The translations under genes and the position numbers were made by a program. Of a DNA stretch of 64,000 nucleotides, positions 23,300 to 35,169 are shown one piece after another (position 1 is the stretch's first letter; every line of letters starts with the position of its first letter). This DNA comes from Lycorma delicatula (lineage: Eukaryota > Arthropoda > Insecta > Hemiptera > Fulgoridae). The notes beneath the pieces are model-generated. The model ran no database searches, was not told the origin of the DNA, and saw only the letters and a program-made list of their open reading frames with translations. The stretch lies in NCBI RefSeq assembly GCF_047948215.1, contig NC_134455.1, positions 157,586,575 to 157,650,574 on the forward strand, read 5' to 3'.

Positions 23300-25310
23300 A
23301 TGGCTTCTCAAGATCGTCCCTGGGGTACGACCCCAACCAGGGAGGGGGGTTTTACCCCAGCTGGAAAGAGGCAATCCGGTAGAACGAGGAGTTCCCGTAT
23401 CGTCCGGGAGATTCTCTCTGGCGATAGGAGTACCGAGAGTGCTGCAAGTTCCAATGGTGAGACTCGTCTAAGATCAGCTGCAGAGCAGATGGAAACCAGT
23501 AAAAAGGAAATACGTTTGTGGAGGTATCGGTGCGCCGTCAGCAACGGGCGGCCGCCTCCGCTATGGAATTCAGCGATGATGGTGATGATTTCAACGAATA
23601 TGAGAGAGATTTCTCACCCTTGTTGGTAGCTTTTGCTGCCGAGATATTTGAGACACAGTCGGCGAGAAAGTCTTTCAAGCGGAGGTTGAGGCCCTCTCCT
23701 CCGACTGCAGAAAAGCAAAAGAAGCCACGAGCCAGGAAATCGAGTTGTCCGACCGGGAGCGAGGTCGCTTGCCCCAGACGGATGACGTGGAGGAGTTGAA
23801 CCTTCTGATTGCTGGTGATTGCCGGGCATCTTTCCTTTACCATAAAGATGCTTTGCCTCGTCACGTCAAGGCCTTAGAATTTTAGGAAGATCGTAATCCC
23901 AACACCGTTGTTGAAACGAATCATTTTGCCAATAGTCCAGAGCTCCTCGTAAAGAGGATCAGTGTGCTTCGGGATGTTTGGCAATTGGCGCCTACGACAA
24001 CGAGTGTGGCCGAATTTACAACTCCAGAGATCTCATGTGGCTACACAGACGCCAGTGGTGTTGATATCTGTGGCCAACTAAACGGAAGATAGCGGCAAGG
24101 CTATGGAGATCTGCCCCGCAGATGGTGTGGATGATTTCCATCATCCACACCAGCGGAATCAAAGCACGCGTTCACGTCAAACGAGGCGGTTCAGAATTTT
24201 AGTGGTCTGGAGAAGCTAGCATGGGTTATCAATCTGTCTCGAAGGATCGAAGTATTGGTGTCACCGCATTTACTGGAAGAGATGCCTTGGGTGGGACCGA
24301 TGTTTCGTTCAGGGACACTGCAGGTGGGTCAAGTGGTAGTGGGTAGTACGCGTGCTATGGACCTGGCTGGTGGGTCCGTAAATGTCCGCGGGTATGCTTA
24401 TGTGGTGGCTGTGGATTCCTCTGAAGGCGAGGAAAAGCTGATTTCTCGTCTGGTGGAATCGGTCAAGTTAATCCTGGCTGAGAATCCCCAAGTTTGCTTT
24501 TGTGAGCCATTTGGGAAATTGGAGCTTTACCTTCACCTGGTTGCCAAATATTTGGCACGGAGATGTTTGAATAAGCTCCAGATCTATATGGACAAGTTGT
24601 TTCTGGGTGCTGATGTGAGTCGGGCTAAGGAGAGTAAGCCGGTAGGGCCCCCAACTGCGATGGTGATTGTTAAGGCGGCGGGTCGGTCGTATGCAGAACT
24701 TCTCCCCACAGTTAAGAACAGTGTTACCGGGTGAAGTGAACATCCTTTCCGCACGCAGGGGTCAGGTAGAGAACCACCATCTGAAAGTCTACGATACGAA
24801 TGACACTGCTGTCAAGTTTCGGTAGCAGATAATGGATAAAGTTGAAGGTACGACAATGACGGCAGATAGGGGCATGCGACGAGTCCATTTGTTGATAAAG
24901 GACATCGTTGCCCTTGTCAAGGAGAAGGAATTGGTGAATGAGATGCAGGAGATCGCTGGGGACTGGTTGACGATCGATGTCCTCTCCCTGAGGTGGTGAG
25001 ATGAATGTGGCGACGGTGGCGGTTCCGCTTCTGCTGGCTGATCAGTTGCTGAAGGTTGGGAGAATTTGCATCAGTTGGGTGTTCTGTCGAGAGTCGAAGA
25101 GGTCTGCCGAAGAGCGATGTTGTGGTAGGGGTATCGGGCTGGGTCCTGCAGCAGTCCTGACGAAAGAGGGCATTACTTTAATTGATGGGTAGAGGGGCAT
25201 CTTCAGAAAAACTGTCAAAGTAAGGCTGAATGCTCCTTATGTGAAGTTCGAGAGCCGTGGTTGTACGACCAGCAGCAAGAAATGAGATCCGCCGCCTTAG
25301 CTTTTATGGA
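23300..25310 (+). pseudogene. R1-type ORF1 (gag-like, CCHC zinc knuckles), frameshifted
   Basis: ORF1 proteins of R1 elements bind element RNA. The N-terminal third opens at 23300 with MASQDRPWGTTPTREGG and switches frame near 23520 (KKEIRLW, then VSVRRQQRAAASAMEF). The middle is partly eroded. A long open stretch at 24255-24734 ends KAAGRSYAELLPTVKNSV, typical of the region before the conserved gag core. Near 25001-25090 ATVAVPLLLADQLLKVGRI plus a following W..CR matches the usual A.V..P...A..LL..G.I.IGW..CRV lead-in to the zinc knuckles. The knuckles survive as GYRAGSC and GHLQKNCQSKAECSLC (about 25195-25243). A 12-bp-arm hairpin at 24123-24152 lies within the decayed section. No intact product is possible. 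Confidence 0.7.
24123..24152. repeat. Hairpin, 12-bp arms, 6-nt loop, inside gag
   Basis: The arms tggtgtggatga and tcatccacacca enclose tttcca. It falls in a decayed part of the gag frame, so it may have arisen after insertion. Confidence 0.8.
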
Positions 25311-25690
25311 CGACTTAGTGTTGGGACAGCCTCGTCTAGGAGAGGTGGGGCGTTCAGGTGTCCCAATTTCGATGATTGGACGGGAAATCCCTTTGGAGCT
25401 TCACAATGGGGGAAATGAAAACCGTTGTCTCGGTGGGGGATTCCTTTGGTGTTCTTCATTAGATGCGTGCGTCCAGACTGGAGTCCCGTTGGGGGGATCT
25501 CCTTGGGTTCCCTCATTAGAGATATGGCGAATGGTTAAAGACAGAGTCCAGGCTATCAGGGAGGGAACGTTAGTTCCTACCGAGGTAGTTTGAAGTGACG
25601 GCATCCCCTGGAGCTGTGTAAATTCTTACTTACGGGTCCGGCTCCGTGGGGGGATACACAAAGGAGACCTCAAAAAAAAAAAAAAATAAG

Positions 25691-27399
25691 TTTATTTATT
25701 TATTATTGTTTATTGTTGTTGTTTATCTTTTCCAATTAGATTTGTAAAAATTATAATTTAAATTTTTGTATTATGATAAAGATGAGTAAGTTCTTACTAT
25801 AAATAATACTGCCATATATTTTTGAAAAAATATTTACAATATTCTGAGATTTTTTAAAATTGAAAAAAAAAGTAAATGATCTACGATAACATGTTCGCAT
25901 CTCAGCTTGTCTAATCAAGTATTAGAAAAAGCTCTGTTTAGGTGTAATCATTAAAATACAATCGGCTGAATTCAGCCGAGGCATCAGCAATGCCTCCTTG
26001 GTATATCAACTTCTTTATGGAAAGGCATAAGTTAGTAGTGCTATATTGATCTAGTTGAAAAGTGTAATGAATCTGAGAATATTTTCATTTGCATATTTTG
26101 TGGATTTTGACAATTTGGGGTTTCTTAATCCAAGAAACTTACATTTATACATGTCAGTAAGCTTTTTAATTTTTTTTTGTTATGTTTTTAGATCACTTAA
26201 CGATTTAATATTTTGCGCATAGTATACTAAACAGTAATGACTCTCATTACTGTTTAGTATAATATATTTTTTTATAATTTTAGCGGAATGTTTTTAAAAT
26301 TTACTGGAGATAATTAACTCTTTACCTAAGATAAAGAGTAATTGTGCTTTCATTGTCATTTAAATTCGTTTATATGCCTTAATGTTTATTTCCTTCATTT
26401 GTTCTTTAATGTGATTTAATTTTTTATTTGAAAATTAACAAGGACAATAGTTTTATTTTTATTAAAGTGGGTATTTTTCTGGTATTCTATAATTAAGCAA
26501 GCTGGTTATAAAACCGGAGTTTTATTTTCTTTATTTACGTAAAGAAAATATTGAAATAGTTTTTCCTGATATCTAGGCAGGTTATTATGTCTTTTTTTAA
26601 TTTACCTAAAGAAAATTGCTTATGTTTCTTGAAAAAAAAAACCTTAAAAACTTACATATACGCATTCACCAGCAGATACCCACTTACATTTATACAAGAC
26701 GTTATTCCTTTGAAATAAATTTGTAGTAATTTATAAAAGGTAACTCAAAAATAGAATAATTCTAACATGCACATTTTATATACATTAATCAGTGAGCACG
26801 GTTTTTGCAATTTTTAAAATCTTATGTTATAATTCACAGATATTTAAATCGGGACCATATTTAATTTAAAATAAAAAAAAAGTTTAAGACTAAATTCTTT
26901 ATCATTATTTTTTAGATATATTATTTATTATACTCAGAATGATGCTATAATGATAAAATATTTTTTCTTTAAAAGCTGTTTTAGTCAATAATCTCGAAAA
27001 CTTGTTGAAACTGACTTGCATACAAAAATTATATTTTGGGTGTATTTTGGAATTTTAAATTGTGGTTTTATCTAAACTTTTTTTTTGTTTATAGTTTTTT
27101 TTTAAGCCAAAATAAGAGGAATTTTTATCTCAACCGAGCAAATATAGTGAGCGTTTTCTGTAAATTGATTTATTTTTCTTTAACTCACAAATACTTTATT
27201 ATATTAGATTTGAGTTTTCATATTTTCTTGGTTGCTGTTGGTGATATTATGGAAAGCTATAAAAATTTGGTCAAACTTGCAACAACACTCTCTCCATACT
27301 CGGATGTTCTAATCAGATGTGTGCTGAAGATCCTATTCTTCTCGATCCTCATTCCAAGGGATTTAGCTCACCCCGACGTGTTAACCACAACATAGTGCA
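25691..27399. other. AT-rich intergenic DNA
   Basis: No gene. An 18-bp-arm inverted repeat (26223-26261) is listed separately. A plus-strand frame running to 27395 ends in sequence antisense to the R1 scrap and is not a gene. Confidence 0.5.
26223..26261. repeat. Inverted repeat, 18-bp perfect arms, 3-nt loop
   Basis: The arms are tatactaaacagtaatga and its exact complement, separated only by ctc. This is among the strongest fold-back structures in the window. Confidence 0.9.
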
Positions 27400-27652
27400 A
27401 TAGTTACTCTCATCTCTCGTATTCGCCTCCTCTCAGCGAGTGCGACGGCTTTGGATTTATAGAGGGCCAAACTAAGGCCTCTCAAATGTAGCGACTCAAT
27501 TATTTTTGATTAGCGGTATTTACCGTATCCTCAACCTCTGCTTCTGTATAGCCGGTGCCCAGGAGAGCCAGGTCGTCGGCATAGGCAACCGGTTCGACGT
27601 CTCCATCAAATTCAAGACGACACAGCCCGTCGAAGGCAAGGTTCCACAACTT
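27400..27652 (-). mobile_element. R1-clade LINE scrap with catalytic YADD box
   Basis: On the minus strand from 27652 downward it reads LWNLAFDGLCRLEFDGD, then VAYADDLALLG near 27590-27560, the RT active-site motif. A frame change later it reads LHLRGLSLALYKSKAVALAERRR (about 27490-27420), the next conserved R1 block. Both ends are truncated and the frame is broken by stops. It abuts dispersed repeat B directly at about 27652. Confidence 0.8.
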
Positions 27653-28405
27653 CAATCACCGGTGCTAAGTAGGGAATAAAAAAGATTTCCACCTTAAAGT
27701 TAAGAAAAACATCAAATTTACTCAATACGACAATGGTTGCATTTGAAAAAAGTTTCACATCTTTAGCATACGATAAGCCCCATCTTCTTACAATTCCAGC
27801 AAAATTTTGGTCATCCCTTACCCTGAGGGTTGGTCATATCAAAAATTATTACAGACAAAAGTTTTAGGTAATGTTTAGAGGACTAACGACCACTTTAAAC
27901 CGATTCGATATGTTAAGGAAGATATGATTTTTTTGTCTTCGAAACCCAATTTTTTCTACCCCTTGATATAAAAAAAAATTTACGTAGATTAAGTTTTAGA
28001 TCCTTATCCAAAGAATAGTAGGAACTTTAAACGAATTCGATATTTTATTTAATAAGAAAATTGTAGCAGTATTTTTTTTTCAAAAAAACCCCATTCCCAC
28101 CCCAATGGTTCGACTTTGCCCATTAACGAACTCGGCTAAGATTTGGGTTATTATATTTTATGTATCAATTTGAAAGTGATTGGCGCAAAATTACGGCAGT
28201 TATCGTGTCCACAAAAAAGTGAAATACACTCACGCACACACACATTATATATACATTTATTTATATATAAATAAATGTATATATAAACTGATAGTGATTT
28301 TTGGGTCTGGGGATGTGAAACACGAAGATATGTCAAAATTTTTCGGAAGTCAAATCATGGTACCGATTACAATAGGCAGCTTTCTTATGAAATCTAACTA
28401 AATTT
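27653..28405 (+). repeat. Dispersed repeat family B, copy 1
   Basis: It is the reverse complement, with substitutions, of 62640-63295. Shared blocks include 'gtaagaat.tggggcttatcg' (as its complement here), 'ttaaacgaattcgat', 'ctttggataag' (complement) and 'aagtaactttcttatg'-like sequence. Copy 1 holds about 140 bases (about 28195-28340) absent from copy 2, flanked by 'aaaatt' on both sides. There is no coding frame; the class is unknown. Confidence 0.8.
28245..28286. repeat. 42-bp perfect palindrome
   Basis: 21-bp arms meet at 28265/28266 with no spacer (core ttatatataa, outer ttatatatacattta). It is preceded by a short (CA)n tract and lies in the segment of repeat B that copy 2 lacks. Confidence 0.9.
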
Positions 28406-30355
28406 AGCAAAATATATTATACGCGTGCAATATTGTGTTGTATCCAAAATAACAGCACTTTTTTGCGTTTTAAAAACGATTAATTATCTGACTTTTTATT
28501 ACACTACTGTCATCCAGTTGTTTTGGAGAAGTTTTTATACAATGTTTGATTTTATTATAAACCGGAAAAATCGGAAAAAATATTTTATTTTTGAATGCGG
28601 TGAAGAAATTATAGCAAAGAAAGTTGTTGTAGAGTATTGAGTGGAAAAGATGAAATTTTGTAATTAGTTTTTAAGCTACTTATTAATTAGTTTTTATACT
28701 GAAAAATAACTCATCAAAAAACATGAAATTTTACGATTTGTTCCTGAATTTTCATTCCGAATACTCTTTTATAAAGAGAAAATCCTTTTAATAATTCATT
28801 TATTGACAAAATGTAATTTTGTAGGAGTTTCTTTTTTATTGTTATTAATACTTTTATAATTTTATTAGTATTTTTACAATGATGATGTTCCATAACTAAA
28901 TTACCTATCATTCTTTGTTAATGAAAGATAAAGTTTTTTTTTAGACTGATAAAGTTTTATCAGTATGAAAAACTGTTACACAAACGGTCTTTCTTTTTTC
29001 TAATTATATCCGAGCGGAATTTTAATTGTTTTTTTCATGATAATACTTTCTTTTTTTTAATTATTATTTTGTGATAAAGATGTCTTCTATCGATAATCCC
29101 TTAATAATAACATCAAAAATATTATTACGACGAGAGGCAATACAGGCATTTGAAAAAAGTAATATCAAATCGGTAATCCTTTTCCAGTGGTCTTTAAGTA
29201 GTATATCCAATTTAGAACTCAGCGATCTCGTTGAATTTGTTATAACAGCTGCTGCTAGAAAAGATATCTCAGCCGGACTAACTTTATAGCGATTAATTGT
29301 TTTAAACTGATAATATTTTCAAATAAAAACTGTTAAGGATTATTTTCTTACTAATAAACTATTTCATATCATTTTAAAATAAATCATTATACGATACAAA
29401 AACAACTAAAAAAAAATTAAAAGTTTTGAAAAACTCACAAAAAATGAAAAATGCTTTTTTCAATTCTATAAATTCTGTAATTTTAAAATGAAAACCACAA
29501 ACTAACAAGCAAATACTATTAAACCTTAATTTAACCTTGTCTTCTAAAAGGATGAAGTTTAAAAATAATAACTATATATATTTTTAAATAATTATATATT
29601 TTAATTTAAAATATGAAGGGCTCTAAATATGTGTACTGCTATATGAAAAAAATTGCAAGAAATACAAAAAAACGGAAACCTGAATCTTGGTATAACTAAG
29701 TAATGCAGAGAAACAGAGTAAAAAGATTACTATTGAGCAGGAGGAGGTAAGATTATAAAATGCCGGATTCTCTATTTACCCATTGTTCTCCATTTAACTT
29801 TTAACTTTTTTTACAAGAATATTTTGATGTAAGAATGTATTTAGGGTATATGTAACTATCCTATAACAATCCAATTGAAGGCAAAAAAGAAGAATATTAT
29901 CAACGTAATTGAAGAGGATTTTCCTTTTTTAAATTTTCCACTTAAATTATAAGGTAACCCTTACTACAAAAATACCAAAAAAGGTGCTTCTTTTACAGTA
30001 TTAAAAATATTTAACAAAATCTGTCCAATTGAAATATAAAAAATTGCAAGAGTAAAGAGCATGAACATATTAAAGAACACACTAAATAACAAAAAAAGAA
30101 GAAAAAAAAGTTGAATTGAGAATTTTGTTGAAATTGGCAGAAGAAATTACTTATAGCACAATATTTTAATTATATTTACCCTTAATATAACTTTTTTTTA
30201 TTTTTTTTAATTTTTATAATGTCACAGCAATTGCTGAAATCTGTTCAGCAAGATAATTGAACAATAATTAAATAAGATCTATTTGAACTAATATTAAGCA
30301 GTCACAGACCCAGCGGCTAGTTACTTAACAATAACAACGAAATGAAAGAAATGAA
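28406..30355. other. AT-rich intergenic DNA with one small open frame
   Basis: Apart from the 29080-29289 frame there is no coding signal or recognisable element. Confidence 0.5.
29080..29289 (+). CDS. Small open frame of unknown function (69 aa)
   Basis: I do not recognise this protein. The frame starts MSSIDNPLIITSKILLRRE and ends RKDISAGLTL; an in-frame ATG 9 bases upstream is also possible. It is of ordinary, non-repetitive composition with mixed charged and hydrophobic residues, unlike the low-complexity frames around it. No membrane segment or signal peptide is evident. An AATAAA lies about 33 bases after the stop (29322-29327), so it could be a tiny gene or a terminal exon. The preceding sequence is T-rich and ends in AG at 29078-29079, which could serve as a splice acceptor. 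Chance remains quite possible at this length. Confidence 0.25.
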   Translation: MSSIDNPLIITSKILLRREAIQAFEKSNIKSVILFQWSLSSISNLELSDLVEFVITAAARKDISAGLTL

Positions 30356-30359
30356 TAGC

Positions 30360-30800
30360 ACTCCGTACAGCCAGACCATAAAGTCATCTAATTGAAACGA
30401 TAAGGAAAACCGAGAATATTTTTCCTCAGCAATCTTGAAAAATAACTGATCGTGTTATCCAATAAATTGACCGCCAAATAATTCGGGTGCCGATCCAGAC
30501 GATTTTGATACCGTAGGCTGATCAGACAGATTTCTTGCGGAATGGTTTGCAACTTAAGATCATTATACATGAGCTATTGTTTATGAACGAGGATACGTTT
30601 AGCATTTTTCGCAGTGTTTTTGTCTGGTAGCGTTCCAGTATGCCAATATTGGAATTGCATGCTGTACCCCACAATTCAAGCCCGTAAGTCCAAACAGGCT
30701 TTAAAACTGATTTGTAAATCAATAATTTACTTTCTACTAAAAGCCGAGATTTATGTGTATCAGCCAGTACATGTTAATATAAATGGGAAATTGTATTAAA
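30360..30800 (-). mobile_element. Jockey-type LINE relic, C-terminal end of ORF2
   Basis: The minus strand reads LLIYKSVLKPVWTYGLELWGTA from about 30725, then NSNIGILERYQTKTLRKMLN (to about 30610), the signature post-RT block of Jockey-like ORF2. After a frame change it continues ISLRYQNRLDRHPNYLAVNLLD (about 30525-30440). Everything upstream is missing, so it is 5'-truncated, and the frameshift makes it non-functional. It is oriented opposite to the Jockey relic at 3.8-4.6 kb and covers a different part of the protein. Confidence 0.8.
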
Positions 30801-33800
30801 TTATTATTTTTATTCTCTCCTTTATAAAAACATGTACACGCAAAATTTATTTTGTGCTTTGCGTTTAAGATTATGGAAAGTTGAAGTAAAACTTATGTTA
30901 ATGCTTATATATTTCTTCTAGGTTTTTAATCTAAAACTTCAAATTTCGTGCCAAAATATAAAATCATACAAAAAATCTTTAAATAACCCATTAACATAGT
31001 TTTAATGAATTAATCTATAAACATAGTTTATCGTTTAAAAATCTTTTGGCACGTTAATTCTTTAGTTCAAAGGAAGTAATTTACATGACAAAAATTAATA
31101 TCATTAGTGGAACTTTAACTACAAAATAAAATACATTGCAATTTTTAAATTTAATAAAATACAGCTTGAAAATACTTTAAAAAATATAAATAACGAGTTA
31201 TTAGTTAAAGACCCGCTCTTTTTGAAAGTAGGTTTGAACCTTTTTTTAAAGCCCACTCGAATTAATTTTGTATTTTTTTTGTTATAATTCCATGAAAATT
31301 TGTTTTACGTACATGCTATGAAACGCTATTATATCTTTCAAATGTTAATCAGCTTTTAAATCATATGGGTGTAAAAGTTATGTTATTTCATCAAAAAATG
31401 AATGTAAAAATTAATTAATTAAAAAAGACTGTAAGGATATAACAGACATATAAACATAATGTATTAACATAAAAACAGGATAATACTTAAAATTTCCTTT
31501 TAAAAAAAAAATTTCATTAAAAAAGAGACTAGTGTGATTAAGACTAACAGAATTTTGTTACAAAGACAAGAAAATTACATAGGACGGATAAGGTAAGAAA
31601 CATAAAATATTGATTGATGTAGGAAAGGTGTACTTTAATTCGGATTTCTTTGCTATTATCAAATAACGTTATATTATTATCAAAGAAATTAAAATTAGAT
31701 AAGCTGATTGAAAAAGATCAAAGTAAGAGATTATAAAACAAGTTAGATTGAGAGAAATTTAAAAAAAATTATAATATATTTGGGGTATGGATGTACGACT
31801 CTGAAGTATACAGTTATTTAATTTATTATTAGAAAATCTAGAGGGAGAAAAGACAGTTTAATGGTTAAGGTTAGAGGGACACTAAATAATATTAAGTAAT
31901 AATTTTGATTTTTGAATAAAAATTATAGAAAATAAAGTAATAAAGATAGAATGATGAAATTAGCCCTGCTCTGAAATACGTATTGCCAAAAGATTATATT
32001 TTTTTATCATTAAACGGTTAGTAATAAATAGTAATAAAAAAAAAAAAAAATAACCAATGAATCCCATTAAAAATATTTAAAAAAAGAATTTAAAACAAAA
32101 GAAAAGTCAAAATATTTTAGCACTCCTTAAAGGAAATACTTAATCCTTAACTTTTATGCCGATACTGTTTATCAGTGATGAAAATGTATAACTATCCATA
32201 ATTATATCAGTGTTAATTTTTGTGATGGTCTTCAAAGGTTGTGTATTTCTTCCTCCTCAAACGATTTCTGGGACATTCCATTTTATTAATTTTCGCCACT
32301 TAAAAACCGTAAGTCTGGTTATATTTGTGTAGCTCTACAATCTGGTATTTGTTCAGCTGAAGTTAAGGCGTAGACATTCTCTGCGTCAATATAAGGAAAC
32401 TACGATCCTCTGAATCCATCAACACTGTTATTTTCCTTAATGCTTTGTTGTTCCCAAATCTCGTGTAATTCTACTTCATATTAGGCCCAAAGAGTAACCA
32501 AAGCATGTTATTTCTACAATCTTCCTTCTACAACTCCTTCTACATCCTAATTTATATATCTGAAATGATGTATATTTCGGTTTGAGAAATTATATGGTAC
32601 TTATTGCTCAAAACTTGTTTTTTATACATTGTTTACATTAACAAGCATTACGTGGAAATTCAAACTAGCACACAATTAGTGGTTATTTAGATGATAATGG
32701 CGAGAAAAATCATATTTCAGAAAACATTTTATTAATTAGTATATTTATGTAGGTCACTTCGTACACTAACCTTAATTAATTTCAAAACAATGAAAAAAAT
32801 AAAAATTACTAATACATAATTTAATTTCAGTAATAAATTTCTGAGAAATGATTTAGGAGACTAATTCAGGAATTAATATTTATGGTGTTATATCATGTCT
32901 TGTCTTTACAAAATAGTATTAATTTTCTAATGAAATATGTAGGGATTTTACAAAATAAAAATTCAGAGTTTTTAAACTTTTATTTTTCTCAGTTTAAAAA
33001 TTCATGGAGCCGTTTTACGGTTTTACTTAATCGTGAATATTTATATGTTTCTCAAGTTTGATTATATTATTAAAATATTTTTCTCATTTGATATAAATCA
33101 TGATTATAATTTCGTTTAAAATAACCTCACGTTAATAGAAAATGAATAAAAAAAACATATAACTGATTTATGTGAATATTAAGTGAAATTGTTCAGCCTA
33201 ATGTAAAGTGTACGATTCAGTTAAATATTTCCGTTCATTTAAAAATCGTTCTATACAATGAATAAATTCAAGATGGAATTATACGGGTTCATATTTTAAA
33301 AAATTAATTGAAAAGAAATTTTGGTTGTATAACGAGTGATGGTTGGCAGTTAAATTACTTTAAAAAATGAAAAGTTGAATGTTATCGACAGCTCAGTTTT
33401 ACTTTACTTTTTAGGCCTCTTGGCTTCTGAAAATATTCCATCAATTCTCTATCTTTATTTGGTCTATCAACACTTAATTTTTCTTGATCAGGCCCATTAA
33501 ATATCACAGAAATTATATATATATCCCTTTCAATTATGTCACGCCTAGTTTGATTTTCAGATAATTAAATTTCAGTTAAAGAAATAATTATATAATGGGT
33601 ATTTTAATTTTAATTAAATAGAATCAAATTTAACAGAAGTAGTATAGAAGTTTTTTGCATTTTTCATTCGATTATGTTACGTTTAATAATTCTCGTTTTT
33701 TTATGTCAGATTAAAAGGTATAGTTCCTTTTGATTTATCTTTATATTTTTTCTTTGCAATATTTAATTTTTTTATATTTTTTATTCTCAAGTGTTCTTTA

Positions 33801-33845
33801 AATGTTATTAAATGTACGTTATTTCTTCAATGTTTTTGAGAGCAA
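30801..33845. other. AT-rich intergenic DNA, nothing recognised
   Basis: Three kilobases of very AT-rich sequence with no supported gene, element or long inverted repeat. Confidence 0.5.
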
Positions 33846-34395
33846 TAACCTTTTTTTTCTGATGAGTCTGAGGAACCCCATTTACAGGCAGCGTGTGACT
33901 GGCTAACAGGTTCCGGTAGATGGTATTAAGAGAGCGTTTGTGTGCATGCGCCCTACCGACTAAACCTCTTATCTCACCAATCCTCCTCCCAAGGCCGGCC
34001 CAGCAATTAAGCACTTCGCACCACCGAGAGGTGCCTTCGAGCACAGAGGGTTCCAGAGTCCCCGTGCATCTTCATCGCCCCCCATCAACGCAAGCGCGGA
34101 CGCGCGGCGACGCCAAAGGATGCTGTCCTTCACCCCCTTGCTCTCCGGCCAGATTCTTCACTTCTGATTGAGAGGATTTCCAGGATAATGATAAGATAGG
34201 ATAATAGTGCAGAGCACTAAATGCCCCTTCTTCTTCCCTCCGCATACTTGCACCGCAGTAACACCGTTGCGAACTTGTCAAAATATCTAAAGTTGCTATT
34301 ATTAATCATCTAGGATGAACCAAGAATATAAGACACAAGGTCTTTCGATCTAAGATCTACAATTCCAGCCTGTGTACGTTGCTTGCGCCATTCTG

Positions 34396-34423
34396 GACAG
34401 TGGAAAAGTGTTGTTCCACTGTC
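34396..34423. repeat. Hairpin, 10-bp arms, 8-nt loop, inside a LINE
   Basis: The arms are gacagtggaa and ttccactgtc. Flanking 'attct' and 'agaat' extend the pairing with one bulged base. Confidence 0.75.
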
Positions 34424-34564
34424 AGAATATATACATGGGTAGCCGCATCTGCCAATTCTGTGTAGGTACGACTAGAAGTCCCCATGTCCAGTCATCATTT
34501 GGGTGAGGTAGAAGTTAATTTCCCGTGACCTCTGCTAAGCCACGTCTCTAGGTTTGTGATCAAT

Positions 34565-34976
34565 CTCCGCGTGCACTCGGCACAGCCACCTCCTCTCTAT
34601 CTGCCCCGCCAGCTGCGGATACTATGGGCCCTAGACTCAGATTTATTAATACCATCAGATCTTTCAGTTTTTCCTTCACCAACAAGTCGACAGGACGGAC
34701 AGACACCAGTATGAATGCCGCGTCGTACACGACAGTCCTATATGCAGAGATCACACCTAGAAAAAATTGTCTCCGCGTGCACTCGGCACAGCCACCTCCT
34801 CTCTATCTGCCCCGCCAGCTGCGGATACTATGGGCCCTAGACTCAGATTTATTAATACCATCAGATCTTTCAGTTTTTCCTTCACCAACAAGTCGACAGG
34901 ACGGACAGACACCAGTATGAATGCCGCGTCGTACACGACAGTCCTATATGCAGAGATCACACCTAGAAAAAATTGT
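34565..34976. repeat. 206-bp tandem duplication (two copies)
   Basis: 34565-34770 and 34771-34976 appear identical, each starting ctccgcgtgcactcgg and ending aaaaaattgt. 206 is not a multiple of three, so the duplication shifts the already dead LINE frame. The lack of divergence suggests a recent duplication or an assembly artefact. Confidence 0.9.
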
Positions 34977-35169
34977 CTGTGTGTTATCCGTAGCTTGAGC
35001 AGGTTTTGTTGTACTCTCAACGCGGATCCCCAAACTGGGTCCGCATATAGCAAGGCAGATGTTATCGCAGACATTAGTTGGTTGGTTTGCTTGGCATTTC
35101 TCCCGCTACCAAATCACCGCTATTGTACGAATACAGACCGCAGGTATGTGTACTTAAGCCTATGAAGCC

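Larger units (their letters stand above)
22985..25690 (+). mobile_element. R1-type LINE reduced to 5' UTR, gag (ORF1) and 3' tail
   Basis: The probable 5' UTR (22985-23299) leads into an ORF1 starting at ATG 23300 and ending in zinc knuckles near 25243. The GC-rich 3' segment from 25261 to 25668 ends in a run of A (25671-25685). There is no endonuclease or reverse transcriptase between gag and tail. The element is therefore either an internally deleted copy or a non-autonomous derivative of an R1 element. The tail reads '..ggatacacaaaggagacctc' before the A-run. No unambiguous target duplication was found because both flanks are low-complexity TTA-rich. The GC content contrasts sharply with the surroundings. 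Confidence 0.75.
33850..35080 (-). mobile_element. R1-clade LINE relic with internal 206-bp tandem duplication
   Basis: The minus strand carries LLYADPVWGSALRVQQNLLKL and LGVISAYRTVVYDAAFILVS (about 35060-34910), homologous to ILLGVVTAYRTVSYEAFCVISGM in the copy at 48.1-49.6 kb. After the duplication, the next frames read ETWLSRGHG and, shifted, FYLTQ.MTGHG, then a cysteine-rich end near 34400. The GC-rich 3' UTR runs to about 33850, where the minus strand ends in an A-run. It is a 5'-truncated pseudogene. The gap of about 90 bases to the next R1 element suggests two insertions side by side. Confidence 0.75.

Noticed and set aside
23308..25604. Minus-strand frames opposite the R1 gag element (23308, 23538, 23614, 24468, 25304, 25401)
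   Set aside because: They are antisense to recognisable gag blocks and have no recognisable motif.
27036..27395. 119-codon plus-strand frame
   Set aside because: The first part is low-complexity Phe/Leu-rich sequence and the last part is close to and antisense to R1-derived sequence.
28151..28401. Frames crossing the 42-bp palindrome on both strands
   Set aside because: Their YIYIYLYINKCIY core is just the translated palindrome.
34072..34281. 69-codon minus-strand frame
   Set aside because: It lies in the 3' UTR of the R1 relic and has no family motif.
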